From: an uncultured Pelagibacteraceae bacterium
GTDB lineage: Bacteria; Pseudomonadota; Alphaproteobacteria; Pelagibacterales; Pelagibacteraceae
Direction of reading: 5' to 3'
Length of the DNA stretch: 64,000 nucleotides
Assembly: GCA_902590395.1 (NCBI GenBank)
Contig: CACIWQ010000004.1
Span: forward strand, 5,001-69,000
The position numbers and the translations under genes were made by a program. Shown here piece by piece: positions 1 through 8,905 of the stretch. The notes below the pieces were generated by a model. The model saw nothing but the letters and a program-made list of their open reading frames with translations, did not search any database and was not told the origin of the DNA. Position 1 is the stretch's first letter. The number at the start of each line of letters is the position of its first letter.

Positions 1-57
1 TTTTCCTTGTAATCTTGAAGATTTATATCTGGCCGGAATAACAACAATATAATTCAT
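1..57 (-). CDS. KdsB-type cytidylyltransferase, N-terminus only (window edge)
   Basis: The minus strand opens with ATG at 57-55 and reads MNYIVVIPARYKSSRLQGK before the window ends. This is the nucleotide-binding start of the KdsB/NeuA cytidylyltransferase superfamily. The 'IPARYxSxRLxGK' spelling is closer to KdsB (CMP-Kdo synthetase) than to NeuA/PseF, which usually read 'IPARGGSKRIPRKN'. It would activate a 2-keto-3-deoxy sugar acid with CTP. It diverges from the next gene across an operator palindrome at 96-112. Only 19 residues are visible, so the exact substrate cannot be assigned. Confidence 0.75.
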   Translation of the reverse strand, partial: MNYIVVIPARYKSSRLQGK

Positions 58-95
58 TAAATTTATAATCTAAATATATACGTTTTTTGATAATA

Positions 96-112
96 TGTTC
101 AAATTTTGAACA
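96..112. promoter_or_regulatory. 17-bp operator palindrome, site 1
   Basis: TGTTCAAATTTTGAACA is a near-perfect inverted repeat between the divergent starts at 57 (minus) and 208 (plus). An AT-rich -10-like TATAAT follows it on the plus strand. The same palindrome recurs four more times beside envelope genes, including upstream of the MarR-type regulator at 8550. Its use as that regulator's operator is inferred. Confidence 0.7.
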
Positions 113-207
113 TAATATAATATACAGTGATTAGGATTTCTGTAAAGTGTAATTTTCTGCTAGTTTGCTTTTTGCATTAATTTAGTAAAAAAGCGGAAAT
201 CATGTAA

Positions 208-1977
208 ATGAAAATATTAGTAACAACAAGTTTAGAAGAAACACACGGGAAAGCAGAAGAGATTCTTTTTGCTGGAGACTGGGTAAAATCTAGCTTAAAT
301 TTTGAAAAAGATTTTAGTAACAGAAAATTTAGTTTTTTCGACTCAATTTGGAAAAATGAAGAAGATATCAAAAAATTTCATTACTACTTAAGCGAACTAA
401 GGGACGGATTAGTAGAAAAATTATCTTTTAATTTAAATAAAATTCACAAAACAAATTATCCTAATAGATTTTGGAAAATATTAATTAATCCTTGGCTACA
501 TTATTATTTAGAAGGAACTTATACAAGATTTGAAACTATAAATAGAATTTTAGATAAAAAAGAATATTTTAATTTTATTTATCTTAATAATTTAAAAAGT
601 TTAGACGCTCCATTTGATGTAAGAGATTATAGCGATTATAATAGAGATTCAGATATTTATAATCAGTTTATTTTTCAAAAAATAATTAGTTATTTTAATG
701 ATATTAAAAAAAATAAATTTTTAAAGTTAATTTATTCAAATAAAGAAATAGCAAGAAAAGAAAATCTAAATTATTTAAACCAAAATGAAAAACAAAATTT
801 ATTGAGAAAATCTTTAAATTTTTTTTTAAAGAGATTATCAAAAAATAACAGATTTTTTATTGAGCTTAATTCAATGGGATCCTATTTTGTGCTTTTGAAT
901 CTTAAATTAGGACAAATACCATTTAAAGATTATGAGTTTTTTAATTATAAAAATTATTATCAATTATTAAAAAATAAAAGTAAATCAGATTTTAAACTTA
1001 GAAAAAAAATTTTAATTGATTTTAACAAAAATAATGAATTTGAAAATTATTTAAATGAAAACTTTTTTCAAGACATTCCAACTTTTTTATTAGAGGATTT
1101 TTCTTCTTTCCAAAAATTTACAAAAAAAATTCCATATAAATCAGAAGTAATTGTTTCTGATATAAAGCATGAGCATGACACAATATTTAAATTTTGGATG
1201 GCAAATAGTGTAGTTAATGGTTCAAAATTAATAACATCTGATCACGGCGGAAACTATGGTGGAATATTTTGGCATTCAATAATGCACGAGGATATTTCTG
1301 ACTTTACAATTAGATGGTTTAAACCCATCAAAAAAAATAATATTCAATTGCCGGTTCTGCATCTTCTGAGCAAGCAAAGAAAAAATAAAAATAATAGAAA
1401 ATATTTATTGACTATAGGCTTCGGGGGAACAAAATATCCCAAAGATATCTTCATCGGACCTATTTCTGGACAAATCTTATACCAAGTAGATCAATTAGAT
1501 AGTTTTTATAAAAACTTGAATATTGAATTAAAAAATAGTTTTTTTTATAGACCAAATAGATATGACCATGATTGGAACTTTCAAAAAAGGCTAGAGCCAT
1601 TATTTAAAAATAAAATAATACCCTCTACAAAAAAATATTTACATTATTTTAAAATGTCTAAAGTTATAGTTTGCACTCAACCAAAAACGGCTTTTTGTGA
1701 GTCAATGGTAACGGGACCTACCGTCTTACTCACAAAAGAAAAATATCATAAAAATAGAGACGAGTTTAAAGAATTGCACGAAAGTTTACGCAAAGCAAAA
1801 ATTTTGTTTGAAGATCCAATTGAGGCATCAAAGCATTTAAACAATGTGTGGAAAAATGTAGATGATTGGTGGGAAAGCGAAGTTGTGGTAGATGCTAGAA
1901 AAAAATTTATGAAAGAAGCTGCTCTTATAGAAACAAATGCTTTAGAAAAATGGAAAAATTTTTTTCAAAGTTTATAA
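208..1977 (+). CDS. LIC12162-family putative transferase
   Basis: The 589-residue protein begins 'MKILVTTSLEET', the hallmark opening of the LIC12162 family. These are putative transferases usually found in LPS O-antigen or flagellin-glycosylation loci and often next to nonulosonate genes. No transmembrane segment is obvious. The C-terminal third ('CTQPKTAFCESMVTGPTV') looks like the nucleotide-sugar-binding half of a GT-B-type fold. The ATG at 208 is chosen because an ATG six bases upstream runs straight into a stop. It sits downstream of operator site 1 and converges on pseC/pseI-like genes, which suggests transfer of a nonulosonic acid or related sugar. The molecular activity of the family is not established. 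Confidence 0.65.
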   Translation: MKILVTTSLEETHGKAEEILFAGDWVKSSLNFEKDFSNRKFSFFDSIWKNEEDIKKFHYYLSELRDGLVEKLSFNLNKIHKTNYPNRFWKILINPWLHYYLEGTYTRFETINRILDKKEYFNFIYLNNLKSLDAPFDVRDYSDYNRDSDIYNQFIFQKIISYFNDIKKNKFLKLIYSNKEIARKENLNYLNQNEKQNLLRKSLNFFLKRLSKNNRFFIELNSMGSYFVLLNLKLGQIPFKDYEFFNYKNYYQLLKNKSKSDFKLRKKILIDFNKNNEFENYLNENFFQDIPTFLLEDFSSFQKFTKKIPYKSEVIVSDIKHEHDTIFKFWMANSVVNGSKLITSDHGGNYGGIFWHSIMHEDISDFTIRWFKPIKKNNIQLPVLHLLSKQRKNKNNRKYLLTIGFGGTKYPKDIFIGPISGQILYQVDQLDSFYKNLNIELKNSFFYRPNRYDHDWNFQKRLEPLFKNKIIPSTKKYLHYFKMSKVIVCTQPKTAFCESMVTGPTVLLTKEKYHKNRDEFKELHESLRKAKILFEDPIEASKHLNNVWKNVDDWWESEVVVDARKKFMKEAALIETNALEKWKNFFQSL

Positions 1978-1980
1978 ATT

Positions 1981-3177
1981 TTATTTTGTTGAGATAATCG
2001 AATTTACCTTATTTATCACATAGTTTACTTCGTTTTTTTTCAAATTTGCAAAAATTGGTAAACTTAAACATCTATCATAATATTTTTCTGCAAAAGGAAA
2101 TTGCCCCCTTTTAAAACCATATTTTTTTAAGTAATAAGGCTGTAAATGAACCGGTATGTACAATACTTGCGTTCCAATATTATTTTTCTTTAAAACTTTC
2201 ATGATTTCATTTCTACTTTTACCCAATTTTTTAAAATTTATTAATATTGTGTATAAATGATAAGCATGTTTTACATCAGAATTTTCAATTGGTGTTTCAA
2301 TCAAATCATTTTTAGCAAAACCTTCGTTGTATATTTTTGCAACTTTTCTTCTTAAGTTTATAAATTTATTGATTTTTTTAAGCTGACTTTCTCCTAGCGC
2401 GGATTGTATATCTGTAATTCGATAATTATAGCCCAATTCATTCATTTCATAATACCACATGTTTGGATTACCTTTTTTGTCAAAAGCTATTTTTTTGTTA
2501 TAAAAATCGTTTGTATTTTTGTGTATGCCATGACTTCTTAAATTTAATAATTTTTTATAAGTATTTTTATTATTTGTTGTTATCATTCCTCCCTCACCCG
2601 TTGTTATTGATTTTATGGGGTGAAAACTAAAAGTAGATAAATCGGAATATTTACAAGATCCAATTTTAGTATTTTTGTAGAAACCACCTAAAGCGTGACA
2701 AGCGTCTTCAATAACATGAAAATCGTATTTTTTTTTTAATTTGTAAATTTCTTGTAAGTTTGCTGGATGGCCTGACATATGAACAACAACAACAGCATCA
2801 ACCTTTTTTTTTATAAGAATTTTCTTTAGAGATTCAATCGAAATACAAAAAGTTGAAGGATCTATATCTGCAAAAAGAGTTTCAGCTCCTACATACTGAG
2901 CGCAATTTGCTGAAGCAACAAATGTAATTGTTGAAGTAAGTAATTTTTTTCCGGGGCCTAAATTCAATGCCAAACATGATAGATGTAAGGCCGCTGTTCC
3001 ATTGGAACATGCAACTGCATATTTGGCACCGACATATTTTGCAAATTTTATTTCAAAATTTTTAACATTTGGTCCTTGGGTAATAAAATCATTCTTTAAC
3101 ACCCTAGATACTTTTTTTATATCACTTTGATCTATTGATTGACGGCCATATGGTAAAAATCTTTTACTTTTTTTCAT
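1981..3177 (-). CDS. DegT/DnrJ/EryC1/StrS aminotransferase, PseC-like
   Basis: This is a PLP-dependent sugar aminotransferase of 398 residues, the usual length for the family. It has the 'TAALHLSCLAL' cofactor pocket, 'VIEDACHALGG' for the PLP-binding Asp, and the Schiff-base lysine in 'FSFHPIKSITTGEGG'. PseC-type enzymes aminate C4 of a UDP-4-keto-6-deoxy-N-acetylhexosamine during pseudaminic acid synthesis. The start codon overlaps the stop of the upstream NeuB/PseI-like gene by 4 bases, so the two are translationally coupled. Assignment to PseC rather than another StrS aminotransferase rests on similarity and on the neighbouring PseI-like gene; pseB, pseG and pseF are not visible in the window. 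Confidence 0.75.
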   Translation of the reverse strand: MKKSKRFLPYGRQSIDQSDIKKVSRVLKNDFITQGPNVKNFEIKFAKYVGAKYAVACSNGTAALHLSCLALNLGPGKKLLTSTITFVASANCAQYVGAETLFADIDPSTFCISIESLKKILIKKKVDAVVVVHMSGHPANLQEIYKLKKKYDFHVIEDACHALGGFYKNTKIGSCKYSDLSTFSFHPIKSITTGEGGMITTNNKNTYKKLLNLRSHGIHKNTNDFYNKKIAFDKKGNPNMWYYEMNELGYNYRITDIQSALGESQLKKINKFINLRRKVAKIYNEGFAKNDLIETPIENSDVKHAYHLYTILINFKKLGKSRNEIMKVLKKNNIGTQVLYIPVHLQPYYLKKYGFKRGQFPFAEKYYDRCLSLPIFANLKKNEVNYVINKVNSIISTK

Positions 3178-4187
3178 TTGTCATTAAAAACGTTTTTTTT
3201 AATTGGGTTTCCATAACTAATATTTATAGGAGATTTTTTATTTAGTAATTTTTCATAATAGATAGGAGGCAGACCATAACCTGGCCTAATTCTTCTCACG
3301 TTTTTCTTGGTAAATTTTTCTCCTTTTCTAATATTTTTTGATGCAAAAATTGAACGTCTAAAAACTTTGCTTTTATTCTCAGATTTATTTCTATAAAAAT
3401 ATTTTTTACCCATCAGTTTATAAACTTCATTTATTTTAGATCTAAATTTTTTAATTTCTTTACCTTTTAACGAAAAAGCTATATCGATTCCTTTTTTCTG
3501 ATTATCAAGAGCTATGTGTTTTTCAATTATTTCTGCTCCAGCCGCAACAGCAGCGACCGCAACCTTATCATCTTTTGAATGATCAGAAAGACCAATTCTA
3601 CATTTAAATCTTTCTTTTAATATTTTTATATTATTTAAATTGAAATCTTCGTTACTAGATGGATAATTACTAACACAGTATAATAACGTAATATCTTTGG
3701 CCCCGTATTTTTTGGCTATTTTAACGGTTCTATCTATATCGTGAAGACTTGCCATTCCAGTAGAAATAATCATTGGCTTTTTTGTTTTAGCAATTTTTTT
3801 AATTAAAGGAATGTCGGTCATTTCAAATGAAGCAACTTTATATATTGGGCATTTTAATTTTTCTAAAAAATCTACCGCAGTTTCATCGAATGGAGTGCTA
3901 AATATTTTTATCTTAATTTTTTTTGCATATCGAAAAAGTTTTTTATGCCAAGCTAAAGGCGTTTTTGCTTTATTGTACAAATCCCACAAATTATAACCCT
4001 TCCACAGACCGTGTTTTATTTTAAAATATTTTTTGTTTGATCTTAAAGTCATAGTATCTGCAGTGTAGGTTTGCAATTTTACGGCGTCCGCTCCATTAAT
4101 CTTTGCGCATTTAATCAATTTAATGGCTTTCTTTAAGCTTCCGTTATGGTTTGCTGATATTTCTGCTACTAAAAGGGGTTTTTGCAT
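3174..4187 (-). CDS. pseI: NeuB-family nonulosonate synthase, PseI-like
   Basis: The 337-residue protein has an N-terminal NeuB TIM barrel (about residues 5-245) and a C-terminal SAF/antifreeze-like domain (about 275-335). It condenses phosphoenolpyruvate with a 6-carbon amino sugar to make a 9-carbon sialic-acid-like sugar. 'AEISANHNGSL', 'DAVKLQTYTADTMT' and 'KTPLAWHKKLF' resemble pseudaminic acid synthase (PseI) more than NeuB proper. It is the first gene of a two-gene minus-strand operon with the PseC-like aminotransferase. Its start lies 53 bases from operator site 2, so it is a likely regulon member. PseI versus LegI cannot be settled by eye. Confidence 0.75.
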   Translation of the reverse strand: MQKPLLVAEISANHNGSLKKAIKLIKCAKINGADAVKLQTYTADTMTLRSNKKYFKIKHGLWKGYNLWDLYNKAKTPLAWHKKLFRYAKKIKIKIFSTPFDETAVDFLEKLKCPIYKVASFEMTDIPLIKKIAKTKKPMIISTGMASLHDIDRTVKIAKKYGAKDITLLYCVSNYPSSNEDFNLNNIKILKERFKCRIGLSDHSKDDKVAVAAVAAGAEIIEKHIALDNQKKGIDIAFSLKGKEIKKFRSKINEVYKLMGKKYFYRNKSENKSKVFRRSIFASKNIRKGEKFTKKNVRRIRPGYGLPPIYYEKLLNKKSPINISYGNPIKKNVFNDK

Positions 4188-4233
4188 ATTACTAGATAAA
4201 AGTTCTAAAAACTCTACACTTTTGTTAAATTCT

Positions 4234-4279
4234 TTAGTATGTTCATTATTTGAACATTAAATTAATTATATAGATATAA
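4234..4279 (+). repeat. 46-bp promoter/operator block, copy A
   Basis: This block matches 11518-11563 with only two mismatches over 46 bases. It contains operator site 2 followed by a TATATAGATATAA -10-like element, and ends 42 bases before the GNAT start. Such identity between non-coding segments 7 kb apart in otherwise diverged AT-rich DNA points to a duplicated or strongly conserved promoter unit. Confidence 0.7.
4240..4256. promoter_or_regulatory. 17-bp operator palindrome, site 2
   Basis: TGTTCATTATTTGAACA lies between the divergent pseI-like gene (start 4187) and the GNAT-pepM-ppd-adh operon (start 4322). Outer half-sites TGTTCA/TGAACA are perfect and only the centre is asymmetric. It lies just upstream of the plus-strand -10-like element, where a bound MarR-type dimer could block RNA polymerase in both directions. 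Confidence 0.7.
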
Positions 4280-4321
4280 CAATAAGAATCTTAAATAATA
4301 TAGCTGAGATTAGTCATTTAA

Positions 4322-4963
4322 ATGGAACTAAAAATTAGAAATGCTCGATTAAAGGATACTAGATTTATATACAATCTTAGGAACGACATTATTTCCAGAA
4401 AACATTCTTTAAATAAAAAAAAGATAAAATATAAAGACCATTTTTTTTGGTTGAAAAAAAAAATAAATAAAAAAAGAGATAAAATTTTCATAATTTGCAA
4501 CAAAACAGCAAACAAAAATATTGCTTATGTAAGATTCGACAAAATGGATTTATTTACGAGAGTATCAATAGCTATAGACAAAAAGTTTAGAGGAAGGGGT
4601 TTTTCCAAAAACATTTTAAGTATGGCAGAAAACCAATTAAATAAAGTTTCAATTTTGTTTGCGGAAGTAAACAAAAAAAATATAGCATCTTATAAATTGT
4701 TTGAAAAAAATAATTACGTTCTTTTAAATAAGAAAAAAAATTTTTTCCAATTTATTAAAATATTAAACAAAGACCATCAGAATAAAATTTTTATGGAGAC
4801 CATCGACAGAATCCAAAATACTAGAAAAAAGAACAACGTTAACTGGATGGATATTTTGAGAATTGCTTTCACAAATTCACCCAAGGCAACATCTATAATT
4901 TTTAAAAGAATAACATCTTGTGACAATGAAATTAACAATTTATCAAAAAAATTATCAAAATAA
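4322..4963 (+). CDS. GNAT acetyltransferase with C-terminal extension
   Basis: Residues 1-150 form a GNAT fold: 'IRNARLKDTRFIYNLRND' at the N-terminus and the acetyl-CoA loop 'DKKFRGRGFSKNIL' near residue 95. These resemble PseH-like sugar N-acetyltransferases. A roughly 55-residue tail follows, containing 'NNVNWMDILRIAF' and ending in a predicted helix; I do not recognise it as a standard domain. The gene leads a tight operon (3-4 base gaps) into PEP mutase, phosphonopyruvate decarboxylase and an alcohol dehydrogenase, and shares operator site 2 with the pseI-like gene. It may acetylate an amino sugar (nonulosonate precursor) or an aminophosphonate; context does not decide. Confidence 0.65.
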   Translation: MELKIRNARLKDTRFIYNLRNDIISRKHSLNKKKIKYKDHFFWLKKKINKKRDKIFIICNKTANKNIAYVRFDKMDLFTRVSIAIDKKFRGRGFSKNILSMAENQLNKVSILFAEVNKKNIASYKLFEKNNYVLLNKKKNFFQFIKILNKDHQNKIFMETIDRIQNTRKKNNVNWMDILRIAFTNSPKATSIIFKRITSCDNEINNLSKKLSK

Positions 4964-4966
4964 TAA

Positions 4967-6265
4967 ATGAAAAAAAATAGAAAAAAAGTTTACGTAGGTT
5001 TATCCGCAGATATATTACATAATGGTCACATAAATATTTTAAAAGTTGCCAATAAACTTGGCGACGTAACTGTGGGTTTGTTAACCGATACAGCTATTTC
5101 AGAATATAAAAAATTCCCTCATTTAAACTACAAACAAAGATTGACAGTACTCAAAAGTGTAAAATATATTAAAAAAATTATTCCGCAAGAAACTCTAGAT
5201 TATTCAAAAAATTTAATAAAATTAAAACCAGATTTTCTAGTTCATGGTGATGATTGGAAAAAAGGAATCCAAAAATTAACAAGAACAAAAGCAATAGCTT
5301 GTCTTAAAAAATGGAGAGGTAAATTAATTGAACCTAAATATACTAAAAATATTTCATCATCCTTAATCAAAAAAAAATTATCTGATTTAGGAACTACGCC
5401 GGATGTTAGACGAGCTAAGCTAAAAAGATTAATTCATGCCAAAGATATAGTAAGAATTATAGAAACACATAGTGCCCTATCTGGTTTGATAATTGAGAAA
5501 TTAAATTATAATAAAAGAAATAAGTATATTGAATTTGACGGTTTTTGGTCATCAAGCTTAACTGATTCAGCCTTACGAGGAAAACCTGATAATCAATCAG
5601 TAGATTACTCAACAAGAATGTTAGGCTTAAATGAAATTTTTGAAGTAACAACTAAACCATTAATTTTTGATGCAGATAATGGAGGTAGAGTAGAGCATCT
5701 ACCTTATTTAGTTAAATCACTAGAAAGGATAGGTGTTTCAGCAATAGTTTTAGAAGATAAAATAGGTCTTAAAAGAAACTCTTTATTTCAAGACCAACAA
5801 AAAACAAAGCAGGATACAGTCAAAGGATTTTGTAAGAAAATTGAAATTTCAAAAAAATCTAAAGTAACAGATGATCTTATGATAGTTGCTAGAATCGAAA
5901 GTTTTATACTAGGAAAAACACTTAATGACGCTTTAAAAAGAGCAGAAGCTTATTCTAGAGCTGGTGCAGATGCGATTTTAATTCACAGTAAAGAAAAAAA
6001 TGCCAATCAAATATTTACATTTTCCAAAAAATTTTTGAAAAGCAAATATTACAAACCCCTAATAGCCGTTCCCTCTACATATTCAAAAACATATGAACGT
6101 GACTTAATAAACAACGGATTTAAGGTTGTTATTTATGCCAATCATCTTTTGAGAGCGTCTTACCCAGCAATGCTAGATGCTGCTAAAAAAATCTTAATAA
6201 AGCAAAGATCTTTTGAGGCCGAAAGAAAAATAAGCCCAATAAACAAAGTACTAAATCTTATTTAG
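4967..6265 (+). CDS. pepM: Cytidylyltransferase-PEP mutase fusion
   Basis: Two domains are fused in 432 residues. Residues 5-135 are a nucleotidyltransferase with the HxGH motif 'HNGH' near residue 18 and 'SSSLIKKKL' near the end of the domain. Residues 150-430 are phosphoenolpyruvate mutase of the isocitrate-lyase superfamily, with 'DADNGG' and the diagnostic EDK-X5-NS motif 'EDKIGLKRNS' at about residue 263. That motif separates true PEP mutases from lyase relatives. The mutase forms phosphonopyruvate, the first C-P bond step. Fusion with a CTP-transferring domain is known and implies that the final phosphonate is activated as a CMP derivative for transfer to a lipid or glycan. The next gene (ppd) starts 2 bases after the stop. 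Confidence 0.92.
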   Translation: MKKNRKKVYVGLSADILHNGHINILKVANKLGDVTVGLLTDTAISEYKKFPHLNYKQRLTVLKSVKYIKKIIPQETLDYSKNLIKLKPDFLVHGDDWKKGIQKLTRTKAIACLKKWRGKLIEPKYTKNISSSLIKKKLSDLGTTPDVRRAKLKRLIHAKDIVRIIETHSALSGLIIEKLNYNKRNKYIEFDGFWSSSLTDSALRGKPDNQSVDYSTRMLGLNEIFEVTTKPLIFDADNGGRVEHLPYLVKSLERIGVSAIVLEDKIGLKRNSLFQDQQKTKQDTVKGFCKKIEISKKSKVTDDLMIVARIESFILGKTLNDALKRAEAYSRAGADAILIHSKEKNANQIFTFSKKFLKSKYYKPLIAVPSTYSKTYERDLINNGFKVVIYANHLLRASYPAMLDAAKKILIKQRSFEAERKISPINKVLNLI

Positions 6266-6267
6266 CT

Positions 6268-7371
6268 ATGATTTTTGTTAAAGAACTATTAGCTACATTG
6301 AAAAAAAATAAAGTTAATTTTTATGCCGGTGTTCCTGATAGTGTTTTAAAAAATTTATCAATTTATTTCAATAAGTTGGGTAAAAACAAACATATTATAG
6401 CGGCAAATGAGGGGTCAGCCGTTTCCCTAGGCATAGGTCATTATTTGGCTACAAAAAAAATTCCTTGTGTGTATTTACAAAACTCCGGTTTAGGAAATGC
6501 AATAAATCCAATAATTTCTATAGCACACAAAAAAGTTTACTCAATTCCATTGCTACTTATGATTGGGTGGAGGGGATCTTATGGTCAAAAAGATGAACCA
6601 CAGCACGAAGCAAAAGGTAAAATTACCCCAAGCCTGCTAAAATTACTGGGTATAAAATATTGTGTATTACAGAAAAAAAAGGATTTAACCAAGCTTAATA
6701 AATTAATAAAAGGGGCATATAAAACTAAAAAAATTGTTGCATGCTTAATTGAGAGAAATATTCTTAAAACAGATTTAAAAGAAAATATATCAAAAAAAAC
6801 TAAAAGTTCTTTTTTAAGAAAAGATTTTATAACTGAACTTTTAAAACAAATTTCAGTAAATTCAAAAATAATTTCTACAACAGGGTATACATCTAGAGAA
6901 CTAATGCAAATTAGAAAAGAAAAAAAATTATTCAAAGGACAGGATTTTTATATGGTAGGTGGTATGGGACATGCCTCAATGGTTAGTTTAGGATTTTCAA
7001 TGAATTCAAAAAAACAAACTATTTGTTTAGATGGAGACGGTTCAATCCTTATGCACCTAGGATCTCTAAGAACTTTAGGATATTTAGGTAATTCTAATTT
7101 AAAACACATATTACTAAATAATAATTCACACGAATCTGTAGGAGGCCAGCCTACTACAGCAAAAGGAATTGATTTTAAAAAATTATCAAAAACTTTTGGT
7201 TATAAAAAATATTATAAAATTTTAAAAAGAGAAAATGTTAAGCGAGAAATTAAAAATTTTCTTAAATCTGAAGGTCCAAGTTTTCTAGAGGTAATAATTT
7301 CTACCGGCACCTTAAAAAATTTATCCAGACCAAATAATTTAATTAAAATAAAAAAAAAATTTATGGAGTAA
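6268..7371 (+). CDS. ppd: Phosphonopyruvate decarboxylase
   Basis: This is a thiamine-diphosphate enzyme of 367 residues that decarboxylates phosphonopyruvate to phosphonoacetaldehyde and so drives the unfavourable PEP mutase step. N-terminal features are 'FYAGVPDSVLKNL' and the activating-Glu segment 'AANEGSAVSLGIGHYLA'. The ThDP/Mg motif starts at 'DGDGSILMHLGSL' near residue 255, followed by 'LNNNSHESVGGQPT', typical of Ppd and its sulfopyruvate decarboxylase relatives. Placement directly after pepM and before the Fe-ADH makes Ppd much the better call. Confidence 0.92.
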   Translation: MIFVKELLATLKKNKVNFYAGVPDSVLKNLSIYFNKLGKNKHIIAANEGSAVSLGIGHYLATKKIPCVYLQNSGLGNAINPIISIAHKKVYSIPLLLMIGWRGSYGQKDEPQHEAKGKITPSLLKLLGIKYCVLQKKKDLTKLNKLIKGAYKTKKIVACLIERNILKTDLKENISKKTKSSFLRKDFITELLKQISVNSKIISTTGYTSRELMQIRKEKKLFKGQDFYMVGGMGHASMVSLGFSMNSKKQTICLDGDGSILMHLGSLRTLGYLGNSNLKHILLNNNSHESVGGQPTTAKGIDFKKLSKTFGYKKYYKILKRENVKREIKNFLKSEGPSFLEVIISTGTLKNLSRPNNLIKIKKKFME

Positions 7372-7374
7372 AAT

Positions 7375-8490
7375 TTGAAAAATTTAACATTATCAACTGA
7401 AAATGATCTAGAAAATTTTATTAAAAGCAAAAAATATATGAAAGTTTTTGTTATATCAGGAAAGAAATCTTATACAATTTCTGGAGCAAGTCATCTTTTA
7501 AAAAAAATTTTAAAAAAAAAAATAGTAAAATTTTACTTAAAAAATTCCTCATATCCTGAAATTTCTGAACTTAAAAAAATAGTTTTTTCAATAAAAGATT
7601 TTTTGCCTGATTTGATATTAGCTGTCGGAGGAGGCTCGGTTATTGATTATGGAAAAATAGCAAATGTAGTGCAAAATATTACAAATTTAGAAAAACATAT
7701 AATTAATTCGAGCTTTAAATTTAAAAAAAAATATACCCAATTAGTTGCAATTCCAACAACTGCTGGCTCAGGCGCCGAAGTAACATCAAATGCTGTTATT
7801 TATATTGATAAAATAAAATATTCTTTAGAAAACAAATTAATAAAACCTGATCGTTTTTTTTTAATACCTGAGCTGGTAGTTAACTCTTCAAAAAAAATAA
7901 AAGCGGCAGCGGGTTTTGATGCTATTGCTCAAGCAGTTGAGTCCCTTATTTCAAAAAAATCAAATTATCAAAGTGCTTACTATGCAAAAAAATCTTTAAA
8001 TATTTCACTTAAGTATTATCTAGAGTATTTAAAAAGGCCAAATATTGAAAATTCAACGGCAATGTGTCTGGCTGCTAACTTAGCAGGTAAAGCAATCAAT
8101 ATTTCAAAAACTACAGCTCCTCATGCGGTCTCCTATCCTTTTGCATCTTTATATGGCTTAAGTCATGGACACGCTGTTTCTCTTACAATTGAGAAATTTC
8201 TTAAGTTTAATTACGTCAACCATAACTCCGCGAAATGCAATTTTGATTTACAATCAAGATATAAAAATATTTTCGAAATATTTAAAGTTAAAAATATTCT
8301 TGAATTGGAAAAATTATTTATAGATATGAAAAGTAAAGCTAATTTAATAGATGATTTCAAAAAGCTTAAAATTAATTTGAATACTCAATTAGATAAAATA
8401 ATCGATGGTGTAAATTTACAAAGATTAAGAAATAATCCTGTAGATTTGAACAAAAAGGACGTAAAAACAATATTGCTTGGATTTAATTAA
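7375..8490 (+). CDS. Iron-containing alcohol dehydrogenase, probable phosphonoacetaldehyde reductase
   Basis: A group III Fe-alcohol dehydrogenase of 371 residues. It has the NAD(P)-binding 'AVGGGSVIDYGK' near residue 85, 'IPTTAGSGAEVTSNAV' near 128, and metal-site histidines in 'APHAVSYPFASLYGLSHGHAVS'. After pepM and ppd, the known route for this family is reduction of phosphonoacetaldehyde to 2-hydroxyethylphosphonate (PhpC-type). The start is TTG, 3 bases after the ppd stop; no better in-frame ATG precedes the conserved region. A phosphonate-specific role is inferred from operon context. Confidence 0.8.
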   Translation: MKNLTLSTENDLENFIKSKKYMKVFVISGKKSYTISGASHLLKKILKKKIVKFYLKNSSYPEISELKKIVFSIKDFLPDLILAVGGGSVIDYGKIANVVQNITNLEKHIINSSFKFKKKYTQLVAIPTTAGSGAEVTSNAVIYIDKIKYSLENKLIKPDRFFLIPELVVNSSKKIKAAAGFDAIAQAVESLISKKSNYQSAYYAKKSLNISLKYYLEYLKRPNIENSTAMCLAANLAGKAINISKTTAPHAVSYPFASLYGLSHGHAVSLTIEKFLKFNYVNHNSAKCNFDLQSRYKNIFEIFKVKNILELEKLFIDMKSKANLIDDFKKLKINLNTQLDKIIDGVNLQRLRNNPVDLNKKDVKTILLGFN

Positions 8491-8520
8491 ATTGTTGCCT
8501 ATAGGGCTTTTAAATGCTAG

Positions 8521-8537
8521 TGTTCAAATATTGAACA
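8521..8537. promoter_or_regulatory. 17-bp operator palindrome, site 3 (autoregulatory)
   Basis: TGTTCAAATATTGAACA is an inverted repeat symmetric about one central base. It ends 12 bases before the ATG of the MarR-type regulator, a position expected for negative autoregulation. Read on the opposite strand, it is identical to site 5 at 42201. This placement is the main reason to assign the palindrome family to this regulator. Confidence 0.75.
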
Positions 8538-8549
8538 TTAAATAATAAT

Positions 8550-8876
8550 ATGGAAAACGATAAAGATAAAGACGGTTTTAATATATTAAGGAAGATACAT
8601 AAAAAACCTCACTACTCTCAAAGAGATATAGCTAATGATCTCGGTTTGAGTTTGGGAAAAATAAACTATTGTTTAAAAGAATTAAAGAAAAAGGGACTAA
8701 TCAAAATTAATAATTTTAAAAAAAATAAAAAAAAAATTAATTATATTTATTTACTTACACCTAAAGGCATAGCCTTTAAAACAAAAACTACAGTAAATTT
8801 TATGAAGTTAAAAATGAAAGAGTATGACGAGCTTAAAAAAGAAATAAAGACTGACAAAAAAAACTTATCAAATTAA
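8550..8876 (+). CDS. MarR-family EPS-associated transcriptional regulator
   Basis: A 108-residue winged-helix protein. 'HYSQRDIANDLGLSLGKINYCLKELKKKGLI' (about residues 21-51) is the helix-turn-helix, followed by a Lys-rich wing and 'YLLTPKGIAFKT', a typical MarR-type ending. It matches the short MarR-type regulators found in exopolysaccharide and LPS clusters. Its start lies 12 bases downstream of a perfect palindrome that recurs upstream of four other envelope operons here, so it is the probable local regulator. Whether it represses or activates, and its effector, are unknown. Confidence 0.8.
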   Translation: MENDKDKDGFNILRKIHKKPHYSQRDIANDLGLSLGKINYCLKELKKKGLIKINNFKKNKKKINYIYLLTPKGIAFKTKTTVNFMKLKMKEYDELKKEIKTDKKNLSN

Positions 8877-8905
8877 AAAACTTAGAAAATTAGTTTTCTT
8901 AAATT

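Noticed and set aside
96-112. GTTC-N7-GAAC palindromes as LexA/SOS boxes
   Set aside because: The alphaproteobacterial LexA box is a direct repeat (GTTC-N7-GTTC). These are inverted repeats beside envelope genes, with no SOS genes nearby and one site upstream of a MarR-type gene.
8880-8900. AGAAAATTAGTTTTCT hairpin after the regulator gene as a terminator
   Set aside because: The stem is short and purely A/T with no following T-run, and the ABC transporter gene starts within 10 bases; probably not a functional terminator.
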